Shown piece after piece: positions 55,435 through 64,000 of a stretch of DNA of 64,000 nt. Numbering within the stretch: the first letter of the stretch is position 1; every line of letters begins with the position of its first letter. Source of the stretch: Coccinella septempunctata. Taxonomy: Eukaryota; Arthropoda; Insecta; Coleoptera; Coccinellidae. The stretch is taken from contig NC_058197.1 in NCBI RefSeq assembly GCF_907165205.1, positions 14,562,266 to 14,626,265 of the forward strand. The letters are read 5' to 3'. Below the pieces are notes generated by a model. The model saw only the letters and a program-made list of their open reading frames with translations. It was not told the origin of the DNA and ran no database searches. The position numbers were made by a program, and so were the translations under genes.

Positions 55435-56934
55435 TAGGGTGAGTCTTTGACTCGTACAAATAAACTGCTCCACAAGAGTTAGGGATATCGTATTCAATCG
55501 TTTTTAAAAGTATGTAATCTTCGAGAAAATCGCTGAAAACTCAATTAATCGATCCAATAAAAATCAGTATGAGACATTTCGTCAATCTGGTCGCCTTTTC
55601 ACTGAAGTTTGGTTCTTTGCATATGCTTCATGAATGTTCTTATTTTGCATTGAAGTCAGTTTATCAACAGCTTCGATTTGAAACGAGTTTTCTGAAAATA
55701 CCAAGACGTAAATTAACAAACGCTGAGACTAATAGGTCTATCGGAATGCTACAGGGTGGCCTAACTCAGGTTGTTGTAGCAGAAAGGCTCCAAGTCAGCC
55801 AAAGTGTGATATCTCGACTTTGGAATAGGTTCAGGGAGACAGGTTCCGCGTTGGAAAGACCAAGGCTTGGTGGGCGACGAAAAACAACACCAGGATCGGT
55901 TCATTACCGTTTCGGCGAGAAGAAACCTTACATCTACGTGTAGAGTGCTACGGAATACTCTTCAAAATGCAGACGGGGTCCAAGTTTCCATCCAAACCAT
56001 CAGACCGTTTGAGAGTGGTTAATCTAGGTTCTAGACGTCCATTAAGAGGAGTTCCATTAACACGTGACCATAAGCGTCAAAGACTGGAATGGGCAAGGCA
56101 CTATATCAATCGGAACGATCAATGGCGTAGTGTCCTTTTCACTGATGTATCCAGATATGGACGATTTTCAGATTCTCGAAGAATAAGGGTATGGACAATC
56201 CCACGCATACCCCGTAATCGTCGCTATGTCCAAGAAGTCCATCCATTCCGTGGGGGTAGTGTTATGGTGTGGGCCGGGATATGTTTCAACGGGCGCACAG
56301 ATCTACACATTTGTCCTGGGAATATGACCGCCTTACACTATAGGGAGCATGTCGTTGAAAATGTTGTTCCAAATTTTCACGCTGCTATTGGTGAAACTTT
56401 TCAATTTCTAGACGATAACGATAGACCGCACCCTGCAGCCATAGTTGAGAATGCGCGAGAGGAGCTTGGTATTCCACATTTACCAATACCTCCGCACTCA
56501 CCAGATTTGAATTGCATAGAACATGCATGGGATATGCTCCAAAGAAGATTAGATAATCATCAACCTACCCCAGTATCCTTAAATGATCTGAGAGAGCTTC
56601 TGCCCCGTTTATGGAACCAAATTCCTCAAGAAATGTTCAACAACCTCGTGTGTAGTATGCAAAGAAGATGTCAAGCCGTTATTGATGCCTGTGGAAGCCA
56701 TAGATTGTATTGATAGCTTGAATTCTCTGGGAATAAAATTTCGTTATTTTACTCGATTTTTCTTATCCAGCCTGTATACGCTGCAGACCTACAGGCTAAA
56801 ATTAATTTGCAACATGAAATCATATGAATTTTCATCACAAAAATCTTATTTCAACCATATTTTTTTTGCAATTTAAGTCAATATCCCCAATTCATGTGGA
56901 GCAGTTCATTTGTACGATTCAAAGACTCACCCTG
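55435..56934 (+). mobile_element. Tc1-like element with intact inverted ends
   Basis: 1,500 bp between TA dinucleotides (55433-55434 and 56935-56936). The left terminus runs TAGGGTGAGTCTTTGACTCG, then TACAAATAAACTGCTCCACA; the right end in reverse complement runs CAGGGTGAGTCTTTGAATCG, then TACAAATGAACTGCTCCACA. The inverted repeat is ~57 bp, reaching GGGATAT. The first ~29 bp are the same as the ends of the miniature CAGGGTGAGTC family, and the next ~28 bp are specific to this element. It carries a Tc1-type transposase with one frameshift region. Confidence 0.88.
55698..56713 (+). pseudogene. Tc1-like (DD34E) transposase, frameshifted but triad intact
   Basis: The N-terminus begins IPRRKLTNAETNRSIGML at 55698, where ATA stands for the expected ATG. 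A helix-turn-helix (TQVVVAERLQVSQSVISRLWNRF) and RPRLGGRRKTTP follow. A frame change around 55890-55990 breaks the protein; between the two frames RNLTSTCRVLRNTLQNADGVQVS can be read. The second frame (55967-56713) holds the catalytic core: VLFTDVSRYGRF (first D), GSVMVWAGICFNGRTDL, FLDDNDRPHPAA (second D), HSPDLNCIEHAWDMLQ (E), with 34 residues between the last two, then NLVCSMQRRCQAVIDACGSH. It is better preserved than the copy at 20138. Confidence 0.9.
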
Positions 56935-56936
56935 TA

Positions 56937-57604
56937 TGAAAGTCTAATGGACAAATAATCTAAACGTTGTTTCGTGGGTGTTTGATCAAAATTTTAAAAA
57001 TATTCTGCTTTTTTCTTCTTTTGTTGTTTTTGTTTTAAAACCGCGTTTTCATTTCAAAGTGAAAGGAACATCTGCAGGTTAGAAAACCGATGCTTTGAAG
57101 GTGATATCAGCAGATATCTAACCAATATATTGTCCGAAATCCTATAGAGTAAGTCATTGCACCTTGATGTTTCGAAAATCACCAATTCCAGAATATTTCC
57201 ACATCCGGATCACGTCTGTAAGCTGCCAAAACGTCATTCCCTGAGAGCATCCATCAACAGGTCGAAACGGACAACGAAAAGGTTACGTCCCGGGACGTTC
57301 GAACCCTATCAGATCCATTTCCGAACGCCTAACCCCGGGGTATCGGTCCGGTGGTTGCCTCCACTTCAACCCCGTGTCAAACACCCCCGGAATTAATAAA
57401 GTGTTAGTAATAAGGATCCCGGTAACGTTGAGGAACGCTACTTCGACTCCTGGTTTGCTTCGATCCGAGATTAGCTGATGTCTTGGATCGGGACTGACGT
57501 ACGCAGTGGCGTAGAATCCAGGGATGTTATGAAGAAGGGCCTTATTTTTATGAATAACATTCCACTGTACTGTTTGTCACAGTATTCGTCCTACATATGA
57601 GGGT
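56937..57604. other. Non-coding stretch
   Basis: A GC-richer part at 57200-57500. No gene or repeat recognised. Confidence 0.4.
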
Positions 57605-58030
57605 TAATTTTGATGATATTTTGTTCGTGAGTTCTAGTGAGGCCCCGAATGGTTTATATCCACAATAGAGTCATATAGGTGGCGTTGAAGTCGAGCTATA
57701 CGATTGTATGTCAAAAGCCTGAAATAGTTTGATGAAATTTTGTTGTTGACTTCATGTTTGGCAAAGAATGATTTAGATCCACAACTGGGCTCAAAAGTAC
57801 CATTGGAGTCGAGTTGTTCATTAAATGACAGTGATCAATTTGATGTGAAATGAGGCTTAAAGTTGGCGATGCTGTCGAGTTATGGAATTTCATCTGAAAA
57901 TCCTAGGACAATTTCAATGAAATTTTGTGTGTGGGATCAATTGAGATCCCATATTGGGTCTCCTAGATGACGTTGCAGTCGAGATGTGTTGTATCGTTAT
58001 AGATTTTTGGTATTTGGAAACATTTAGCTC
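57605..58030. repeat. Possible degenerate ~110-bp tandem repeat
   Basis: Three to four loosely similar blocks share TTGATGA(T/A)ATTTTGTT, TTTA(T/G)ATCCACAA, GGCGTTG(A/C)AGTCGAG(C/T/A)T and a following AT-rich tract. Units are strongly diverged, so the call is tentative. Confidence 0.4.
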
Positions 58031-58955
58031 AGAATTGCAATCAAAATTTCATCCGTAACTGTTATAGCATTGCACATCACTCACTTCAGCTGAGGACTCT
58101 TTTAAACTGGAGATGGACCTATAGAATGATTGAGAAGCTTCAAAACAGCTTTAGGTTTGATACTCGACTGTATCCATTCACACGCTCATAAATTGATCGT
58201 GAGACGACTGCTTCAATCTCATGGCATCGTAAATAATGTATTCTTGAGCCTCTCAATCATCCCTGGAATCCTCCCGGGTACGCCTATGGTTGTAAAGTAA
58301 CACCCGTTAAGATCGACTGTCACTTATAATATGTAGGAATCTTGAATATCGAATGAGGGTAAGAGAAATTTAATTAGCCAACAATACAGAAACTTCACAC
58401 TTTGGCAGCCTTGAGAGAATGGAATACTTTGCGAGGGTGTTTCCGTTACAGATCGGTATTTTACCCAATTATCTCCTAGAAAGGGATGCGTGGCTTGAAT
58501 CATGGCCGCATCCAAGAAATAGGCATTTAAATTAGACGATGTTTATTCGTAAAGAGAAGAAAACGTTGATTCAAAAATATTTTTTCAATTCTGATCGATA
58601 GTATAGACAGCTTGTTTCCTGCAGGTCACTTTTCTAGTTAGTTTTCTACTAATCCATTTTCGTGGTTTTCATCACGTGTCCTTCCTAGGATGCTCGATCT
58701 TTCCCTCCAAGTACACAGAATATACAGGCAGATTCACGCCAAGTGCTCATTAGCACTAACAGTAGGTTCTTGAGGTCAGAATAAGCATTGTTTTTTAAGA
58801 TTTAACAAGTCGTATTGTATTGGTGATTCATTGAAGACTGAATTATTCGAACCAAATTTTACTTGAAAATTTCTACCAGAGCTTCTATAGTTTCGCATTA
58901 AATGTTAAGGGTCTTTTTCTGGCGGACACCATGTACATTACGTGAGTCGAATTAT
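58031..58955. other. Non-coding stretch with a decayed miniature-element end
   Basis: 58722-58790 (TATACAGGCAGATTCACGCC..AACAGTAGGTTCTTGAGGTCAGAATAAGCA) looks like one end of the CAGGGTGAGTC family, much diverged. Nothing else recognised. Confidence 0.4.
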
Positions 58956-58959
58956 CTTC

Positions 58960-59955
58960 GATATCCTGCAGACATTGTAGGACAACACCACCAACCTGTT
59001 TAACCTGGAGCGCCTCAAAGAAAAAACCTGTACCAAGTTCATCACGGAACTTCAATATGCAGACGACTGTTCACTTATCGCTAGCAGCTCAGAGGATCTA
59101 CAGATAATGATGGACACCTATAAACGTATATACGAAGCTTTAGGCCTTAGACTCAATATCGACAAAACCAAAATCCTGGTAAGTCCGCCAGAAAGCCATC
59201 AAACAGATATCAGCCCGGAGGATGTAACTCTAGAACAGGTCGAGCAGTTCAAATACTTGGGAAGCTTCATAAATACTAGGGCTAATCTAGACACGGAAAT
59301 ACAAAACCGTATCAATTCGGCATCACGGGCATTCTGAAAGCTAAAGGACAGAGTGTTTCAAAATCACGACCTCAATCTGAAGACCAAGACAGCTGTTTAC
59401 AAAGCAGATTGAACAAACGCAACAACGTCATCTAAGACAGATAATGCACATCAGATGGTTCTACAAAGTTTCGAATGCAGAAGTCTTGCAACGGGGGAGT
59501 TGTACAACAATTGAGACTCAAGTAACGAGGGCCCGACTCAGATGGAGCGGCCACATTCAGAGGATGAAAGACACAAGACTCCCCTAAATAGCTCTATATG
59601 GCTCTATATTCACTGAGGGAGCCCGGAAACCAGGAGGTCAGTATAAGCGGTTCAAGGATACACTACATCAATCCCTAAAATCAGTTAATGACAATCATAA
59701 CTGGGAACAACTAGCGTTAGACAGGTCACAGTGGAGGTCTTTGGTAGGCAGTTATAATGGAGACTCGAGAAGAATACAGCGGCGGACAGATCTGGTTGGT
59801 GACTATCCATACCCTGAGTGTGGAAGGATCTGCAGGTCACGGTTGGGTCTCTTAGATGCAACTAGCCCTAAGAAATTACAAGTCTGTTCGCAATTTTTTT
59901 TTTTATTCTTTTTGTAGATTTATTCCCGGAAACGGGATACAGCAATGGATGGATG
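58960..59955 (+). pseudogene. LINE reverse transcriptase end with ATGG tail
   Basis: Plus strand. TELQYADDCSLIASSSEDLQ has the YADD polymerase box (59056-59067). It is followed by YEALGLRLNIDKTKILVSP, VEQFKYLGSFINTRANLDTEI, a stop (59336-59338) and KLKDRVFQNHDLNLKTKTAVYKAD. After frame changes, RARLRWSGHIQRMKDTRLP, GGQYKRFKDTLHQSL and WEQLALDRSQWRSLV follow. This order is typical of RTE/CR1-like invertebrate LINEs with an apurinic-type endonuclease upstream (missing here). The 3' end has a CCCGGAAACGGG hairpin and ends in a short ATGG microsatellite tail (to about 59955). Several stops make it dead. Confidence 0.82.
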
Positions 59956-60909
59956 GATGCTGGTTTCTATGAAGTCAATTGAAAATGGCTTTTCAGGTGC
60001 CATACTTTAGGTGGCTGTATCTAAGCAGGGCCCGTTCGAAAAAAATTCTTCACAAGAAATCACCCCCTAAATTTTTTCGCAACAATCCATAAACACCCAG
60101 TATATTGACTCGATAAAACTGAATGCAACAGAACACTTGTCCCGATCCAACACATCATCACAATTTCAACAGAAACCACCCCCGAACAACCTCCAACAAC
60201 TGTCGTCTTCTCCATCGCATCGAGAAACCGTATTATTCTCCCGCATAAAAGACGACCTCCAGAACAAACTTTTCGCCGAACACCTCTCGTAAACCCGTCT
60301 TTTCCAACAACTTAACTCCCCGTCCCGATTGATCTCCTCAATCCAATTTGCGACTTGACACCTCCGAGAGATGTTAAATAAAAAATCGCCCCTGAGTGGG
60401 GCGGGCGTGACGTGCCGCGATTGGAAATCGACGCCGTCGAAAAATACACCCTGATGATAGCAGCGTCCCGGCGTAATTGGGGGGCGTCGAAAATTCGGGA
60501 AGTTCGAAACAGGCCCGATTTAAAACTTGTTCCTTAACTTGTTCTTTGATCTCGGGGAGATAGTCGGTGTATTGATTGCGACGTTTGTTATCTGTCCTTT
60601 TACCAACGGAAACTGTGTACAGGGTAACCTACCACCTACCAATAGGCACTATTACATAACTCTAAAAGTCTCCCGATTCATAGAAATCAGTCAAGGTAAA
60701 ATAACAGTAAAAGAAGTGGATTGGCAAACAGTCAAACGCGCCCCAAATGCTACGGATTCGTGTGCCAGCCAGAACCAAGACTAACACTCGACAGGCAAAG
60801 TCTGGCTTCAAAATCACAGGTCAAGAAATAAGGCACGGTGGTCGGAAACGGTTCTCCGCTGTGTTCCCTGCTCCCAACGGGTTTGCACGCCGGCAAGGAA
60901 ATCTTACTT
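59956..60909. other. Non-coding stretch
   Basis: The plus frames 60527-60784 and 60747-60935 show no domain. The segment at 60861-60899 (CCTGCTCCCAACGGGTTTGC..) recurs at 62160-62195 on the other side of the TIR element, so it may be part of the LINE into which that element inserted. Confidence 0.4.
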
Positions 60910-62110
60910 CTATACTTCATTCAACCTTATTTTAGCAGTCGGTTGGCCATGGAAATTTGACACATTTCACTCTGTATACTACGAAAATGTGGGGTTATGA
61001 CTCTTGTCGAAACATTTTTGGGTTTTAAATCAACGCTATGTTGCCCGTTCTACGTGAAAGTTTCTGTTATTACGTATTTTATCACAATGTCGAATCTCTT
61101 CGGAAAATATGTGACGAACATAATTGAAGTTTATACAAACTGATTGAAGGCATACCAAATCCAGTTATTTGCATGGAAAATATAAGAGATTAGTATAATA
61201 TCATAATATGCACTAGCTTGAGGAGAGTTAATGTTCGTTATCTTCTTTGGCTTACATCAGTTGTAGATTTCAAAAATATTAACTTAAAGATGAAATGCAT
61301 ATGATGCAGTGGTTGGGAATGGGTAGGTATTTCCTGGAGGAATTAACAGATAATTACAAGAATGTTAAATTTTTCAACAAAAATCATCTTGCATCAATAT
61401 AAGTAAAAGGAGTTGAAGGAAGTTGCAAGTTAAGATGCAACTTCACCGTTGAACAAAAATTTCACATGAATAAACAGTAACAGGGCAACTTGCGTGTATT
61501 TGTGGCTATTCATCTTAATACATTGATGTAATTATAATATTTAGGTATTTATTAGTATCTTAAGACATTCACATTGTATAGGACAAGTCAAATGAAAAAC
61601 AGAAAAATCCATTTTAGGGAACTCATTCTCCGATGACATTTATCGAAAATCCTGTAGTTAACTTTTGCATTAATTCACTCAAACATAAAATTCTGCATTA
61701 AATGCCACCACTTTTTTGGGTCTCCCAATAGAAGAAAATTCTTCGTCATACTCTTCATTCACAATCTTTCTGATTGTGGAAATATTCAGCTGAAATATAA
61801 GTCGTTTAGATTCAGATGAAACATTATATAAATTCTCTTACCTTGAATATGTTCGCTACCGTCTGACGTATTGTGGATTTTAGAATATAACTATTTGAAT
61901 GAGCGGACCTGAATTCTAAATAGCACTTCCTGAAACCCTGTCTCTTTTTTCAATCACTTTCGGCATTTTCGTAATAAAAATTGATATTAGTTGTGGCAAC
62001 GGCGTTACGACATTTCATGAGTGCCAACCTAACTTCGTTCTAGTTACAAAAACTTGAGAAAATTATTTCATGGCCAACCGACTGCTAAAATAAATTTGAA
62101 TGAAGTATAG
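60910..62110. mobile_element. TIR element with GGCCATGGAAATT subterminal motif
   Basis: The left end (CTATACTTCATTCAACCTTA, TTTTAGCAGTCGGTTGGCCATG) is mirrored by the right end (CATGGCCAACCGACTGCTAAAATAA, TTTGAATGAAGTATAG to 62110). The inverted repeats are ~48 bp and the element is 1.2 kb. A fragment of the same family lies at 54412-54485. The interior is A/T-rich and has a short coding remnant on the minus strand (61679-61966). Confidence 0.75.
61679..61966 (-). pseudogene. Possible transposase N-terminus split by a 52-bp intron
   Basis: On the minus strand the ATG at 61966 opens MPKVIEKRDRV. After a frame change, SYILKSTIRQTVANIFK follows, then a possible intron 61790-61841 (GTAAGAG donor, TTATATTTCAG acceptor, 52 bp), and then LNISTIRKIVNEEYDEEF, IGRPKKVVAFNAEFYV and a stop at 61679. 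Across the junction the peptide RQTVANIFKLNISTIRKIV reads as one helix-turn-helix followed by a GRPKK hook, as in DNA-binding ends of IS630/Tc1-type or related transposases. It is too short to assign, and the frameshift and stop mean it is a relic. Confidence 0.4.
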
Positions 62111-62169
62111 CTGGTAGAACCAAAAAGGATAAATTAGCACAATTGTTCACCAATCTGGTTCCTGCTCCC

Positions 62170-62610
62170 AGTGGGTTTGCACGCCAGCCAGGAAGACAAA
62201 TTCAATATACAGTCGAATATTCATAATCACAATACACTAGAAAAATCTCTTATTCGAAAAGACTTCCTGAGATCACAGGGAAGTCCAATCTTCAGCGCTG
62301 CAAACCTGTACAACAAACTTCCTGGTGTGGTTAAGACTATGCCCAGAAGACAGTTTAAAAGAAGTTCACGTCATTTTCAACAAGCCAGGCGTTTTATTCA
62401 ATTGACGAATTCTACTCTGAGACGATGGAATTTCATGTTGAGTTGACGATGACGTTTCGCATTGAGTAGCCTATCTTTATTTTGTCTTTATGTGTTGTCA
62501 TACTGCAGATTTTATGTATGAATTATATATATGTACAACCTTTATTTTGACTTGTGTACACAATATTGTATCGTAAGACACCAATAAATATCTCTCTCTC
62601 TCTCTCTGGG
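62170..62610 (+). pseudogene. LINE 3' end with CT-repeat tail
   Basis: NIHNHNTLEKSLIRKDFLRSQ and SPIFSAANLYNKLPGVVK, then RQFKR..RHFQQARRF. After a frameshift near 62395, YSIDEFYSETMEF follows. The pattern ..NTR.K..L......LYNKLP...F...L...L....FYS..EF is common at the C-terminus of CR1/L2-like LINE ORFs in invertebrates. The 3' region holds AATAAA (62582-62587) followed directly by a (TC)n tract to about 62607, a microsatellite tail rather than poly(A). Confidence 0.6.
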
Positions 62611-63360
62611 ATACTCTTCATAGATAGGCAGATCGACACTAAAAAATCTTCACAGCCTATATTCCAGAGTACCAACATATGTTGCCACACTGGAACGTGG
62701 ATGCTCCCTCAATTTTTTTTTGTTCAAAACCGTGAGAGCTTTGTGCTACATCCCAGCAATTAGCCGTAACGCCCTGCAAGATTCCGTGGAAACATAAGAC
62801 ATCAACTCTAACGCCATCCAGCGTTCCTCGTTAGTTCCGAAGCAACAAACGAATCCACTCTCGTCCATTTGACGTAGCACTACAAGAAAGGCCCAAAACG
62901 TTAACAATTCCGTTTGAACATACCAAACCTCCCCATTAGCGAATGATCTTAACACCGACAGGAGTATACGACGCATTAGCGCCTGCCGCGCGCGTATTTC
63001 ATCGTCATAGCTGGCCCTGGAATGCAAGTCTTGCTTTAATTAAGAATAAGAATGTCGTTACAGGACCCCGTGACGATTCGCAATTGTCTTTCGGCACTTT
63101 GTGCACCGACAGAGGTGTAGGGAGTGTATAATGAGTATGGCGTATGTGGAGAGAGAGCTCCTTCGACAGCCTCTGGGTATACAGCTGGTCCGGATGTAGG
63201 GTCCCAACGCAGGAAATCAGGAGTACAACAACGTTTTTGGCACCTAGAAACATCGCATATGCGGTAGCTAGAATATATCAACTCCAGCATAAAGCTAGAC
63301 TTCTTTCAGAGCCACTGGAAATGGTAGGGACAAACTACTCTTCTTCCTCGCTCATCCTCT
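62611..63360. other. Non-coding stretch
   Basis: Overlapping frames on both strands (62746-63383) without domains. No repeat recognised. Confidence 0.4.
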
Positions 63361-64000
63361 TACGAGGATGTATTGACATCTAGTTAGCCTAGACCAGTTC
63401 TATGCTTAAAAAAATATTACGTTACCATAGCAACGAACAATAAATCATTAGAAGTGTCAGTGTGAAGTTTGAGGTCAGAGAAGTAAACCAGAGTTACGCA
63501 ATAAATTGAAAGAAAGAAGATGTCTACCCAAATTGGGAAAATCGAAAAATTGGAGTATCGAGCCATCATCAAGTACCTGTATTTAAAAGGGTTAAGAGTT
63601 AAACAGATTTACGAAGATATGCTTAACACTCTTAGTGATCAATGTCCTTCGTATGCGACCATGAAAAATTCGACTGCAAGCTTCAAAAGAGGTAAATTTT
63701 CCATTGAAGATGATGACCGATAGGGAAGGCCAGTTTCTGTATCAGTCCCCGAAGATATGACATGATTTTATCAGACCGTCGAATTGGGCTAAAACGGATA
63801 TCTGAAGCACTGAATATTTCATACGAACGCGTTCATCATATAGTTCACGTCAATTTGGACATGAGAAAAATTGCTGCAAAATGGATACCTAAGTGTTTGA
63901 ATGTTGACCAAAAGCGTGCAAGGGTAGAAGCATCGCGTTCGATCTGTGCTCGATTTGAAAACGATGTGAACTTATTAAACCGAATTGTTACTATGGATGA
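63361..64000 (+). mobile_element. mariner element cut by window end (copy E)
   Basis: The 5' terminal repeat TACGAGGATGTATTGACATC at 63361 is followed by the same leader as copy D and the transposase start at 63520. The window ends just after the first catalytic motif (VTMD at about 63988-63996), so the 3' half is not visible. Plus orientation. Confidence 0.85.
63520..64000 (+). pseudogene. mariner transposase, N-terminal part, broken
   Basis: MSTQIGKIEKLEYRAIIKYL opens the cleanest N-terminus of the five copies, followed by QIYEDMLNTLSDQCPSYATM and the KRGKFSIEDDDR block. It then meets an in-frame stop (63721-63723, where S/L is expected in DRSGRP). A ~13-bp deletion near 63755 removes part of NIDAVHD and shifts the frame. 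Beyond it the family sequence resumes (LSDRRIGLKRI, ISYERVHH, NLDMRKIAAKW) up to the first catalytic aspartate at the window edge. Confidence 0.85.

Overview
This window looks like repeat-rich, non-coding DNA from an insect nuclear genome. The evidence is mariner (DD34D) and Tc1-like (DD34E) transposases, Jockey-type, R2-like and R4/Dong-like non-LTR retrotransposon ends, many small elements with inverted termini, and CCTAA runs of the insect telomere type. I found no convincing host-gene exon. Every coding stretch I recognise belongs to a mobile element, and nearly all carry stops, frameshifts or truncations. Order and species cannot be fixed from the sequence alone.

Layout. 0.9-2.5 kb: foldback element with ~130-bp inverted ends around a 20-bp minisatellite. 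4.05-5.5 kb: two 5'-truncated Jockey LINE ends in tandem, with a third at 15.1 kb. 6.7-8.5 kb: degenerate GTCTCG-rich array. 9.5-15 kb: palindromic and terminal-inverted-repeat (TIR) elements. 16.8, 24.0, 28.1, 52.7 and 63.4 kb: five copies of one mariner family. 18.0, 20.1 and 55.4 kb: three Tc1-like relics. 26.4-27.4 kb: almost fully palindromic element. 31.3-32.5 kb: miniature element expanded internally into a tandem array with telomere-like CCTAA runs. 33.2-35.2 kb: RNase H LINE remnants, then an R4/Dong-like LINE end. 35.2-40.5 kb: twelve-unit 377-bp satellite that grows out of that LINE's 3' end. 41.3-43.6 kb: 493-bp satellite. 45.4-47.4 kb: satellite built of inverted repeats. 48.6-50.8 kb: RNase H LINE split by an R2-like element that keeps an open 294-residue endonuclease domain. 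59-62.6 kb: two further LINE ends and a TIR element carrying a possible spliced helix-turn-helix exon pair.

Four relationships stand out. (1) A Tc1-like element at 55.4 kb has the same outer ~29 bp as a miniature family present at least six times here, so its transposase is a candidate mobiliser of that family. (2) Three satellite units carry an identical 246-bp insert flanked by a 15-bp target duplication, and each insert contains a hammerhead-ribozyme-like core. A second, different sequence with the same core lies at 52.6 kb. (3) The 377-bp satellite starts at the stop codon of the R4/Dong-like LINE and reuses its C-terminal codons and 3' region, a visible case of LINE end to satellite conversion. 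(4) An R2-like restriction-type endonuclease LINE sits inside another LINE rather than in 28S rDNA.

Between the repeats lie GC-richer, apparently single-copy segments in which I see no gene. They may be intronic or intergenic. All family assignments come from reading motifs by eye; no database search was run.
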